Assembly (NCBI GenBank): GCA_030426345.1
Contig: JAUHYU010000051.1
Span: 1 to 37,346, forward strand
Reading direction: 5' to 3'
Origin: Bacteroidia bacterium
GTDB taxonomy: Bacteria; Bacteroidota; Bacteroidia; Cytophagales; Cyclobacteriaceae
DNA: 37,346 nucleotides
This document shows, piece by piece, positions 15,937 through 24,616 of the stretch (position 1 is its first letter; the number at the start of each line of letters is the position of its first letter). Below the pieces are notes generated by a model. That model worked only from the letters and a program-made list of their open reading frames with translations, did not search any database and had not been told where the DNA came from. The position numbers were made by a program, and so were the translations under genes.

Positions 15937-17952
15937 TTGAAAATGCAAAAGAGAAAATTTATCTGCCATAGACTGGCTTTCATCATGTTTTTAATTTTCG
16001 GGAATCATCAAAAAAGCATCGGCCAATCTGATTTTCCGAAATTAAACAGAGGACTTCAAAAACTGGAATACAACAACCCGGACATACTTGTCGATCTGGA
16101 TGTTGGTTTTAAATCTGTACCAATGCCCATGGATTTTGATGGGGATGGAGATATTGATTTGCTCATGTCAGCATCAGGTAGCTATGTAGAATGTGGTGTT
16201 TTCTATTATGAAAACATTAGTGGCAATGTGGATTTGCCAATCTACCGTCAAGGCGAAAAAGTTTCTTTTGACCGGTTTCGGCTTGGTTATGAGGGAACTT
16301 GCTTTGTGGTTTCTGAAGTGAATGGAAGGCAACACGTTTTGACACCAGACCGGGTAAAAGAGAAACTTTTGATCTATGAGGATGTGCCTCAAAATGTATT
16401 TTGGAAGAAGATGGATATGCCAGCTTCCATCCAAGAATATATGCCGGAAGAAAAAAGTACATGGAAAATTCTGGATTTTGATGGCGATGCTGTGCATGAT
16501 TTGATGTCTGCACAATCAACACCTAATGGGGAGAAGATTCATTTCTATAAAAATATTGGGTCAGATGAAGAACCAGATTATGCTGCCCCAACAATAATTC
16601 AGACAGAAACCAATGAGTTTTTAAAGAGTGGAGATCGAGTGGGCTATGATGGGGCCTTGGCTGATTATGACAACGATGGCGATTTTGATGTAATGGGGAC
16701 AAGCCGTTATTCTAATATCATCTATTTTGAAAATGAAAATGCCTCTAAAACCCATGAATTCAAATCCGGGAAATTATTGAAATATAAAGGAGAACCCATT
16801 CAGTTTGAATGTCGTGGCACCATCAGAATGAGAGCAGTAGATTTAAATCAAGATGGATTTATCGACATCGTGGCCGGAGATGAAGATGGCAAAGCCTCAT
16901 TTTTGAAAAATACAGGAAAAATCGTAAATGGAATCCCTGAATTTATGCCTCCTGTATTTCTACAACAGGAACCCAAATTTGTAGACTTAGGATCGATCGT
17001 AGCTCCCCGAGTTTATGACTGGGATGGAGACGGATTAGATGATATTGTTGCCGGAAATGGAGTTGGGCATATCGAATTTGTGAAAAACTTAGGAGGGGAT
17101 ATCCCGTCTTGGGATGCACCAAAACTTTTAGAGGTTGATGGAGCACCCCTTAGAATTATCCCAACCGAGTCTAACCCCAAAACATCCAACCCATATTGGG
17201 GATATGTCACAATTGATGTTGGAAATTGGGATGGTGATGATCTCCCAGATATATTGGCCAATGATCACAATGGCAATGTTGTTGTGCTGAAAAATATCGG
17301 AACGAGAACATCCCCCAAACTCGCCCCACCTCAACCGATCGAGGTAGCTTGGCAAGGCGAACCACAAAAACCAACTTGGTCACCTGGAAATTCTAAGGGA
17401 AACGAACTCCTTGCTCCTTGGCGTACCTCGCCGTTTATCATGGATTTTGATGGCAATGGCCTCAATGATTTGGTCATGCTCGACTATGAAGGATACATAG
17501 CAGTTTATCCCCGATCCAAACAGGGAGATGAATTGGTACTGAACCACCCTCAACGAAATTTTATTTACCCCGATGACTCACCGATTCTATTGAACCAATT
17601 GAAAAACAAAAGTAGTGGAAGGTTGAAAATTGGCTTTGCTGATTGGGATGGAGATGGCTTGAAGGACTTGGTCTTTTCATCAAAACCAGCCGTGGACTGG
17701 ATGAAAAACATGGGAATGAAAGGTGGCAAAATGGTTTTACAATACATGGGACGTGTCGTTTCCAAGACCATGATGGGGCACACCGATGGGCCGGTTGTTT
17801 CTGATTTTAACAAAGATGGAGTTCTGGATCTTTTGATCGGCAATGAGACCGGTGTGATGTATTATTGGCAAAGGCCAAGTGCTGATATTACGACCACAAT
17901 GACTACCACAGGCAAGCAAACACCAGCAAATTATCCATACTTTAAACGTTAG
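15937..17952 (+). CDS. Secreted FG-GAP/VCBS-repeat beta-propeller protein, paralog 1
   Basis: 671 residues. An N-terminal signal peptide (hydrophobic run about 12-27, ending near IGQS) directs export. The body is built from FG-GAP repeats, each with a Ca-binding D-x-D-x-D-G loop: DFDGDGDIDLLMS (about 67), DYDNDGDFDVMG (about 245), DLNQDGFIDIVAGDEDG, DWDGDGLDDIVAG, NWDGDDLPDILAN, DFDGNGLNDLVM, DWDGDGLKDLVFS and DFNKDGVLDLLIG. This predicts a seven- or eight-bladed propeller. Such folds occur in carbohydrate-binding proteins and in some polysaccharide lyases; I cannot assign a reaction. It is closely similar over its whole length to the protein at 19610. An IS element now lies 65 bp downstream. 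Confidence 0.85.
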   Translation: MKMQKRKFICHRLAFIMFLIFGNHQKSIGQSDFPKLNRGLQKLEYNNPDILVDLDVGFKSVPMPMDFDGDGDIDLLMSASGSYVECGVFYYENISGNVDLPIYRQGEKVSFDRFRLGYEGTCFVVSEVNGRQHVLTPDRVKEKLLIYEDVPQNVFWKKMDMPASIQEYMPEEKSTWKILDFDGDAVHDLMSAQSTPNGEKIHFYKNIGSDEEPDYAAPTIIQTETNEFLKSGDRVGYDGALADYDNDGDFDVMGTSRYSNIIYFENENASKTHEFKSGKLLKYKGEPIQFECRGTIRMRAVDLNQDGFIDIVAGDEDGKASFLKNTGKIVNGIPEFMPPVFLQQEPKFVDLGSIVAPRVYDWDGDGLDDIVAGNGVGHIEFVKNLGGDIPSWDAPKLLEVDGAPLRIIPTESNPKTSNPYWGYVTIDVGNWDGDDLPDILANDHNGNVVVLKNIGTRTSPKLAPPQPIEVAWQGEPQKPTWSPGNSKGNELLAPWRTSPFIMDFDGNGLNDLVMLDYEGYIAVYPRSKQGDELVLNHPQRNFIYPDDSPILLNQLKNKSSGRLKIGFADWDGDGLKDLVFSSKPAVDWMKNMGMKGGKMVLQYMGRVVSKTMMGHTDGPVVSDFNKDGVLDLLIGNETGVMYYWQRPSADITTTMTTTGKQTPANYPYFKR

Positions 17953-18016
17953 AATTAGTGGGGTTCAAATCAGTATTGATTCCATGGATTTTGGCAACTT
18001 ATAAAGAAATTAAGAT

Positions 18017-19046
18017 AACCCGTTGTGCTAATTAAGTGATATTGACTTTCAAGTTATTAATAGGTCTGTTGAAATCAAATTTATTGATATATTGAACAAG
18101 CGTGAGGGCAGTTATTTTGGCAAGGATTCTTGTTTTAAACCCCTGAAATGATTTTGCATAATTTCTCCTAATCATAAATTGATCACATAATTGTGAGAAA
18201 AGTGTTTCAAGCCGTTTTCTGGTTTTTCGAAAGACCCACTCTTGCTTTTTATAATTCTTTTGATTTGTTCTCTTAGGTGTTTCCAGCTTAATATTAGCTG
18301 AGTGAAATAGATCTAACTGTAGTGAAGAAGAAAGATATCCTTTATCTCCAATCAACACACAATCAGATAATTGACCATTCATTTTTTTCAAAAATGTCGT
18401 ATCATGAATACTGGCTTTGGTCAATTCGATCGAATGGAAAATCCCGTTAGCTGAACAGATTCCCTGCAATTTATACCCATAAAAGTAAAAGTTTTGCGAA
18501 GCGCAAAATCCTTTGTCAGGAGCGGTCTCAAAAGATTCCCTACAAACTTGACTGCGTTTTTCTCTTGCAATTTTGCAGACTTCCAGGGGCATTGAGTCAA
18601 TGATGAAGTAATCTTCAAATTCAAGAAATTCAGCGGCCAATTGTTGCCGCACTTTCTCAATAAAAGGAAAAAGTTGTCTTTTTAGCCTGTTGAACCTTGT
18701 CCTGTCGATTATGTGAGGAAAATCGTCTTTATAATCATTTTTAATCTTTTTGAAAAGCCAGTTTTCACTATCCAACGACATGTATTCAGCTACAATAACA
18801 AGGCTAATAACCTCAATATCAGTAAATAATGAAGACATGCCCGGCCTACGGATATTCCCATCAATGTTGAACTCAGGAATGTTGAGAGATTTGATAGTAT
18901 GAAAAACTTTGTCGAAATTACTTTTAATGTTGTGCATAAGCTTGATCAATAAATTGGTTTGTTGTTATTCTAATTTACTGATTTACAGTCTTATGCACAC
19001 ATTATTTTGTCCTTTTTTAACTGATTGTTAATTAGCACAACGGGTT
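18017..19046. mobile_element. IS982-family insertion sequence, complete
   Basis: An 18-bp perfect terminal inverted repeat, AACCCGTTGTGCTAATTA at 18017-18034 and its complement at 19029-19046, brackets one transposase gene; the element is ~1.03 kb. IS982 ends usually start ACC, so the true ends may be one base inside each arm. Flanking bases TTAAGATAA and TTAAATTAA agree at 7 of 9 positions, so no perfect target duplication is visible. It separates two paralogous FG-GAP genes. Confidence 0.85.
18032..18949 (-). CDS. IS982-family DDE transposase
   Basis: 305 residues, a normal full length for the family. Catalytic acids are visible: D118 in YFIIDSMPLEVCK, D202 in LIGDKGYLSSS and E248 in RKTRKRLETLFSQL, in the spacing expected of IS982-type transposases. 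The frame is intact, so the element may be active. It reads opposite to the host operon. The ATG at 18949 could be replaced by the one at 18937 (MHNIKSNFD). The right inverted repeat lies ~80 bp upstream of the start, so the transposase promoter is probably within the element. Confidence 0.92.
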   Translation of the reverse strand: MIKLMHNIKSNFDKVFHTIKSLNIPEFNIDGNIRRPGMSSLFTDIEVISLVIVAEYMSLDSENWLFKKIKNDYKDDFPHIIDRTRFNRLKRQLFPFIEKVRQQLAAEFLEFEDYFIIDSMPLEVCKIAREKRSQVCRESFETAPDKGFCASQNFYFYGYKLQGICSANGIFHSIELTKASIHDTTFLKKMNGQLSDCVLIGDKGYLSSSLQLDLFHSANIKLETPKRTNQKNYKKQEWVFRKTRKRLETLFSQLCDQFMIRRNYAKSFQGFKTRILAKITALTLVQYINKFDFNRPINNLKVNIT

Positions 19047-19061
19047 AAATTAATCTATTCT

Positions 19062-19508
19062 ATGCTTATGAATACTCTTCCGCAACCTACAAAATTCTAT
19101 CTGCCAGTTGGCCCAGGATACGAGGTACAATTACTGGAATTTGTTCACGAAAATGAACAAATCCGTCTAAAAATCGTGGCAACTCCTGAAGTGTGGAACA
19201 CAATTGATATGGTGATGCTGTTTAATTTACAATGGAATGATAGAAATCCCGGATCAGTCAGTGGTGAAGAACCTGTAGAAATTGTTATGATGCTAAGCAA
19301 AGATTTATATAAAGAATTGAAAGAATCTAATAACCTACTTAGTACTTCGGAACTTTTTTTAAAAGCAGAGAAAGAACACCCGATGAAAAGTACGGTTAAC
19401 TGGTTTGCCACAGAAGTGACTGAAGAGATAGATCTTCCTGATCATCTTCAAAATAAAGGAAGCGTGAGACAGGGCTTTACCACCAAATGGAAAGATGATT
19501 ATAAATAA
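19062..19508 (+). CDS. Hypothetical protein, 148 aa
   Basis: I do not recognise the family. It is a soluble, acidic protein with no signal peptide or membrane segment, mixed alpha/beta in character, containing PVGPGYEVQLLEFVHENEQI near the start and ending in KWKDDYK. The start is ATG 19062 or 19068. It begins only 16 bp after the right end of the IS element, so its own promoter was probably displaced; transcription may now start inside the IS. It is followed 101 bp later by the second FG-GAP gene on the same strand. A truncated 5' end caused by the insertion cannot be excluded. Confidence 0.55.
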   Translation: MLMNTLPQPTKFYLPVGPGYEVQLLEFVHENEQIRLKIVATPEVWNTIDMVMLFNLQWNDRNPGSVSGEEPVEIVMMLSKDLYKELKESNNLLSTSELFLKAEKEHPMKSTVNWFATEVTEEIDLPDHLQNKGSVRQGFTTKWKDDYK

Positions 19509-19609
19509 AAAGGCAAGCCAGTCAACGTCTACTAAATTTCCGACATTTAAAACCCAGAATTATTCATCCAGACAATAGGCTCTTTGGATTTCTTGAATGT
19601 ATAAATAGC

Positions 19610-21619
19610 ATGAAGACAACACTTTTACAATCAACTATCATATTAGCTATTTTTCTGTTTAGCACTTGTAGTAAGAAAAGCAAGACTCCTGAAACTTTCA
19701 ATATTTACCAGGAGGGGATTAACAAGCTCCGATATAACAATCCAGATTTACTTGTTGATTTGGACGTTGGATTTAAGTCAGTACCAATGCCCATGGATTT
19801 TGATGGGGATGGAGATATTGACCTACTCATTTCTGCAGCTGGCAGTTACATGGAATCTGGGGTGTTTTATTTTGAAAATATTAGTGGAAATGGAGACAGC
19901 CCCATTTTTCGACATGGTGCTAAAATATCTTCTGAAAGATTTAGACTTGGCTCTGATGGCAAATATTTTGAGGTGTCAGAAGTAAATGGTCGTTTCCATG
20001 TAATAACTCCTGACAGGACTAATGATGATCTCTTGATCTATGAGGATGTTCCTGAAAATGTGTTTTGGAAGAAAGTGACTATGCCACTTGCTGCGAGAGG
20101 GCACGTTGAAGACACAGGAGACAATACATGGAAAATGATCGACTTCAACGGAGACGGTATGTATGATTTAATGTGTGGAGCGTCGTCGGTAGATGGAAAT
20201 TATCTGCTTTTCTTTAAAAATACAGGCAGCAATGAAGACCCTAACTATGCCAATACTGAAAAAGTACTAACTGAATCTGGAGAGCCTATTGGTAAGCATC
20301 TATACCTAGAAGTTCCTCTGGCAGATTACGACGGTGATGGCGATTTGGATTATATCGCGATGACACCCTTTGCGCAGATTATGTATTTTGAGAATAAGGG
20401 TTCTGCTATTAATTATCAATTTGGACAAGGAGCAGTATTGACCAATGATGGTGATACAATTCAAATGTACACGAGATATGGCAAAGCGACCAAGCTGCGT
20501 GCTGTAGATTTTAATGCAGATGGACACATAGATATTATAGCCGGGGATGAGGAAGGTAAAGTATCATTTATCAAAAATACAGGCAAAGTGGTAGAAGGAA
20601 TTCCTGAGTTTCTGCCTCCAGTATTCTTCCAGCAACAAGCTAAATTCATGGATTTGGGGGCACTTGTTGCACCTAGAGTATTTGATTGGGATGGCGATGG
20701 CCTAGATGATATTGTGACTGGCAATGGAGCTGGAGATGTCCTTTTTGTAAAAAACCTTGGCGGAGCGATTCCAAGCTGGGATGCTCCAAAAATATTGGAA
20801 GCTGATGGCGTTCCGGTTAGAATTATCCCAACAGAAGCGCTGCCTAATACAGAAGACCCACACTGGGGATATTCTACAATTGATGTTGGCGATTGGGATG
20901 GCGACGATCTGCCTGATATTTTGGTAAATGAACATAATGGGAATATTGTTTGGTTAAAAAATATCGGAAGTCGTACGAATCCTAAACTCTCTGCGCCCCA
21001 ACCAATCATCGTTGAGTGGGAAGGTGAACCTCAGAAACCAGCCTGGACTCCGGGAGTATCAGAAGACAACGAATTGCTTGCTCCATGGAGAACATCCCCT
21101 TTTCTCATGGATTTTACAGGCAATGGACTGAATGATTTGGTTATGCTCGACTATGAAGGATACTTAGTGGTTTTTCCTCATTATAAAGAAGGGGATAAAC
21201 TATTGCTCGGTCACCCTCAGCGCAATTTTGTTTTCCCAAATGGAGAGCCAATCTTACTCAACCAGCGAACAGGATCGAGTCATGGAAGGTTAAAAATTAC
21301 CTTTGCCGATTGGGATGGCGACGGACTCGAAGACCTAGTTTTCTCATCCAAGCCAGCTGTAGACTGGATGAAAAATATGGGCATGAAAGATGGTAAAATG
21401 ATTTTACAATATATGGGACGCGTTGTCTCTATAACGATGATGGGCCATACCGATGGCCCGGTCGTTTCAGATTTTAATAAAGATGGAATTCCCGATCTAG
21501 TGGTTGGTACAGAAACTGGGGTTATGTATTATTGGGAAAGGAAAAGCTTTGACATTACCACAACGATGACAACTACTGGCAAGCAACAGCCTGCAAAGTA
21601 TAAATATTTTAAAAGGTAA
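19610..21619 (+). CDS. FG-GAP/VCBS-repeat beta-propeller lipoprotein, paralog 2
   Basis: 669 residues. It begins with a lipoprotein signal (hydrophobic run ending LFSTC, Cys about 20), whereas paralog 1 has an ordinary signal peptide, so the two may sit at different places in the envelope. From about residue 40 it matches paralog 1 nearly continuously, for example the shared VDLDVGFKSVPMPMDFDGDG and the C-terminal MKNMGMK, YMGRVVS and GHTDGPVVSDFNKDG. The same eight or so D-x-D-x-D-G loops are present. It probably binds Ca and glycan, or has lyase-like activity; not established. It heads a likely operon with the oxidoreductase (64 bp), sulfatase and GH2 genes. Confidence 0.85.
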   Translation: MKTTLLQSTIILAIFLFSTCSKKSKTPETFNIYQEGINKLRYNNPDLLVDLDVGFKSVPMPMDFDGDGDIDLLISAAGSYMESGVFYFENISGNGDSPIFRHGAKISSERFRLGSDGKYFEVSEVNGRFHVITPDRTNDDLLIYEDVPENVFWKKVTMPLAARGHVEDTGDNTWKMIDFNGDGMYDLMCGASSVDGNYLLFFKNTGSNEDPNYANTEKVLTESGEPIGKHLYLEVPLADYDGDGDLDYIAMTPFAQIMYFENKGSAINYQFGQGAVLTNDGDTIQMYTRYGKATKLRAVDFNADGHIDIIAGDEEGKVSFIKNTGKVVEGIPEFLPPVFFQQQAKFMDLGALVAPRVFDWDGDGLDDIVTGNGAGDVLFVKNLGGAIPSWDAPKILEADGVPVRIIPTEALPNTEDPHWGYSTIDVGDWDGDDLPDILVNEHNGNIVWLKNIGSRTNPKLSAPQPIIVEWEGEPQKPAWTPGVSEDNELLAPWRTSPFLMDFTGNGLNDLVMLDYEGYLVVFPHYKEGDKLLLGHPQRNFVFPNGEPILLNQRTGSSHGRLKITFADWDGDGLEDLVFSSKPAVDWMKNMGMKDGKMILQYMGRVVSITMMGHTDGPVVSDFNKDGIPDLVVGTETGVMYYWERKSFDITTTMTTTGKQQPAKYKYFKR

Positions 21620-21682
21620 TATAGAATCGTTGCTATGGTCTTAAATCAGATAAAGATAAAAGTCAATAACAAATAATAAACT

Positions 21683-23017
21683 ATGGAGAAGTCAAAAATT
21701 AAAAGTCAGGATAGACGCAATTTTTTAAAAAATTCGGCTCTAGGTTTAACAGGACTAACAATTTTGCCAAGCTGGAGAATGGCTAATGGCAAGCGGATAC
21801 CTCCGAGCGATCGGGTAGTTATGGGTTTCATCGGACTTGGAAGACAAGGCGTATCTGATTTTAATAATTTTTCTAAATGCCCTGGAGTCCAAGTAGTGGC
21901 CTGTTGCGATGTTGATTCACTGAAGCGGGAACGTTTTAAAAACAAGGTGGAAGCTTGGCAACTATCGCAGAATGTGGCACAAAGATGTGATAGGTATGAA
22001 TTCTATGAAGATTTACTGGATCGTAAGGATATAGATGCTGTTTCTATAGCAACTCCTGATCATTGGCATGCTCTAACAACCATACATGCTTGCCAGTCCG
22101 GCAAAGATGTTTACGTTCAAAAGCCACTTGCATTTACTATTCGTGAAGGTTTGGAAATGGTGAAGGCGGTCCGCAACAATAAAAGGGTGTTACAGGTTGG
22201 AAGCCAGCAACGTTCCAGTGCAGAGTTTCAACAGGCCATTTCTTTGGTGCGCAGCGGGGCAATAGGCCATATTGAAACCATTTATGTAAAAGTGGGTGAC
22301 CCACCTACCCCTCTTAATTTGCCTGAACAGCCAATCCCGGCTTCTTTGAACTGGAACCAATGGATGGGGCCGCTCAACGATCCAAAAATTCATTATCACC
22401 CTGATTTATGCCCGCCAATTTCCCTTGACCCTGAAAAAAATGAAAAACTGTGGGGAGCATGGCGATGGTATAGGGAAACCGGGAATGGTTATACCGCTGA
22501 CTGGGGCGCGCACATGTTTGATATTGCTCAGGCCGCTATTGGAATGGATGGATTGGGCCCTAGTGAGTATATCCCAAAAGGATACAGCAATGCCGAGTAT
22601 CTAACCATGAAATATCAAAACGGAATTGTGATGACCGAGCAAAAGTGGGATGAGAAAGGGAGCAGTGGTGTCCGGTTTAATGGCACTAATGGCTGGCTGA
22701 GTGTGAAAAGAGGCGATATTCAATGCTCCGATCCGTCATTGCTTGTTAAGAATGAAACATCAAATCCGGGAGCAGATCGAGAAGTAGGCCCACCACACAT
22801 GCAAGACTTTATTGACGCCGTTAGGTCACGAAAAGATCCTATTGCCCCAGTTGAAGTGGGATGCAGTACCAATACACTTTGTTGTTTGGCTAATATTGCA
22901 ACGGAATTACAACGTCCTGTTAAATGGAACCCGGCAACCTTAAGTTTTGGTGAAGACAAAGAAGCCTCGGAACACAGGCTTTATGACTATAAATATAGAA
23001 ATCCTTATTCTCTATAA
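21683..23017 (+). CDS. Tat-exported Gfo/Idh/MocA-family oxidoreductase
   Basis: 444 residues. A twin-arginine signal (QDRRNFLKNS, then a short hydrophobic stretch) is followed by a Rossmann domain, VVMGFIGLGRQG at about 46-57. The motif before the catalytic lysine is GKDVYVQKPLAF, with Gln instead of the usual Glu in E-K-P, a variant I associate with the exported branch of this family. Next come GSQQRSS and the C-terminal substrate domain, with WGAWRWYRETGNGYTADWGAHMFDIAQ. It would oxidise or reduce a sugar with NAD(P), carried across the membrane with the folded protein. It lies 64 bp after the FG-GAP gene and ahead of the sulfatase. Keto-sugar formation in the periplasm is a reasonable inference. 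Confidence 0.9.
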   Translation: MEKSKIKSQDRRNFLKNSALGLTGLTILPSWRMANGKRIPPSDRVVMGFIGLGRQGVSDFNNFSKCPGVQVVACCDVDSLKRERFKNKVEAWQLSQNVAQRCDRYEFYEDLLDRKDIDAVSIATPDHWHALTTIHACQSGKDVYVQKPLAFTIREGLEMVKAVRNNKRVLQVGSQQRSSAEFQQAISLVRSGAIGHIETIYVKVGDPPTPLNLPEQPIPASLNWNQWMGPLNDPKIHYHPDLCPPISLDPEKNEKLWGAWRWYRETGNGYTADWGAHMFDIAQAAIGMDGLGPSEYIPKGYSNAEYLTMKYQNGIVMTEQKWDEKGSSGVRFNGTNGWLSVKRGDIQCSDPSLLVKNETSNPGADREVGPPHMQDFIDAVRSRKDPIAPVEVGCSTNTLCCLANIATELQRPVKWNPATLSFGEDKEASEHRLYDYKYRNPYSL

Positions 23018-23149
23018 CATTTGAGTATTTTGATATTCATAGGATGGGAAAGTGAGAAAGTCGAGTAAATTATTCCCTAGAATTTATGTGTTGCAGCTTC
23101 ACCATTGCTTATGGCAATTAAAAATAATTTAAAAATTGAACCGATTCAG

Positions 23150-24556
23150 ATGAAAACTATTTTGGCAATTGCTTTATTTTTTTTGACTCTTGTAAGTGGA
23201 AATCATTCATTTGCAGAACAAAACAAGCAAGGGGAAAAGCCCAATATTATCTTTATCATGGCTGATGATTTGGGCTATGGAGATTTAGGGGTTTATGGGC
23301 AGAAATTGATCAAAACTCCCAATATAGATCGCTTGGCCTCACAAGGAATTCGGTTTACACAAGCTTATGCAGGAGGGCCGGTTTGTACACCTTCTCGAAG
23401 TGTTTTGATGACTGGACTGCACAATGGTCACACCCCAGCCCGTGACAATGTTCCGCATTATCCTACCTATCTGAAACGTAGTGATTTCACAGTAGCAGAA
23501 ATGCTAAAACAAGCCGGTTATCGCTGTGGTGGTGTTGGTAAATGGTCTTTGGGAGACCCGGGAACTGTAGGAGACGCAACAGGACAGGGATTCGACATGT
23601 GGTTTGGATATCAGAATCAGGATCACGCACATTATTACTATACAGAATATCTTGATGATAACTATGAGCGTGAAAATAGTTTCAGGAAAAATCTAACAGG
23701 CAACTCAGAAAGCCATGAGCATTATAGTCATAACCTGATTGCTGATCGTGCCATTGATTTTATCAAAGATTCTCAGAAGGAACCTTTCTTCTTGTATGCT
23801 GCGTTTACATTGCCACATTTTTCTGCCCTATCCGAAGATCCTGATGGTTTGGCAGTTCCTTCGACAGCTCCATACACCAATGAAAATTGGGATAAAAAAG
23901 CTAAAAAATATGCTGCGATGGTGCATATGCTAGACAAAGATGTCGGCCGTATTGTTGCACTTGTAGATGAATTGGGCCTTAAGGAGAATACTCTGATAAT
24001 TTTCACGAGTGATAATGGAGGTCATAGTAATGTTTGGAAGGGGTTTCATACAAATGGCCCTTTACGGGGATACAAAAGAGATTTAACAGAGGGAGGAATA
24101 CGTGTGCCTTTCATCGCCCGGTGGCCAGGGAAAGTACCAAAAGGTAAAACTAGTGATGAAATCATTGCATTTCAGGATATGATGCCCACTTTCGCTGAGC
24201 TGGCAGGAGGGAATACCCCAAGTGATATCGATGGCATTTCCATTACTGAGGCACTTTTTGGAGGAAAATTAGAAAAAGAGCATGAATACCTTTATTGGGA
24301 TTTCGGGCATTGTCGTGACAGCTATAATCAGGCCGTGCGAATGGGAAAGTGGAAAGGGATTCGCATTGGTCAAGGTGGTAAAATCGAACTTTACAATCTG
24401 GATTATGATATTGGAGAAGAGAATAATATCGCAGATACAAACCCTCTGATTGTGGAAAAAATAGATCGAATTATGATAGAAGCAGTTGTTCCCAGCGATA
24501 AATACCCTGTCGGGGAAATTTATCAGGGCGGACCAATCTGGAAAAAGGGAGAATAG
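23150..24556 (+). CDS. Secreted type I sulfatase
   Basis: 468 residues from ATG 23150, which begins a clear signal peptide (MKTILAIALFFLTLVSGNHSFA); the frame extends 15 codons upstream without signal character. Metal ligands D39-D40 lie in IIFIMADDLGYGD. The sulfatase signature is CTPSRSVLMTG, with C79 the residue converted to formylglycine and R83 its stabiliser. The second metal site is in FTSDNGGHSN. It hydrolyses a sulfate ester on a carbohydrate. A formylglycine-generating enzyme is required but none is encoded in this window. With the GH2 and FG-GAP genes it points to a sulfated, probably algal, polysaccharide. A formal S1 subfamily cannot be given from this sequence alone. Confidence 0.92.
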   Translation: MKTILAIALFFLTLVSGNHSFAEQNKQGEKPNIIFIMADDLGYGDLGVYGQKLIKTPNIDRLASQGIRFTQAYAGGPVCTPSRSVLMTGLHNGHTPARDNVPHYPTYLKRSDFTVAEMLKQAGYRCGGVGKWSLGDPGTVGDATGQGFDMWFGYQNQDHAHYYYTEYLDDNYERENSFRKNLTGNSESHEHYSHNLIADRAIDFIKDSQKEPFFLYAAFTLPHFSALSEDPDGLAVPSTAPYTNENWDKKAKKYAAMVHMLDKDVGRIVALVDELGLKENTLIIFTSDNGGHSNVWKGFHTNGPLRGYKRDLTEGGIRVPFIARWPGKVPKGKTSDEIIAFQDMMPTFAELAGGNTPSDIDGISITEALFGGKLEKEHEYLYWDFGHCRDSYNQAVRMGKWKGIRIGQGGKIELYNLDYDIGEENNIADTNPLIVEKIDRIMIEAVVPSDKYPVGEIYQGGPIWKKGE

Positions 24557-24616
24557 ATTATTCAAGAGACTGCTGCTTGAGCATGTATTAGTTTTAACAA
24601 TAAAACATTAAAGGAT

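Noticed and set aside
18006-19055. Target-site duplication around the IS982 element
   Set aside because: The flanks TTAAGATAA and TTAAATTAA agree at only 7 of 9 positions in AT-rich sequence, so a true duplication cannot be claimed.
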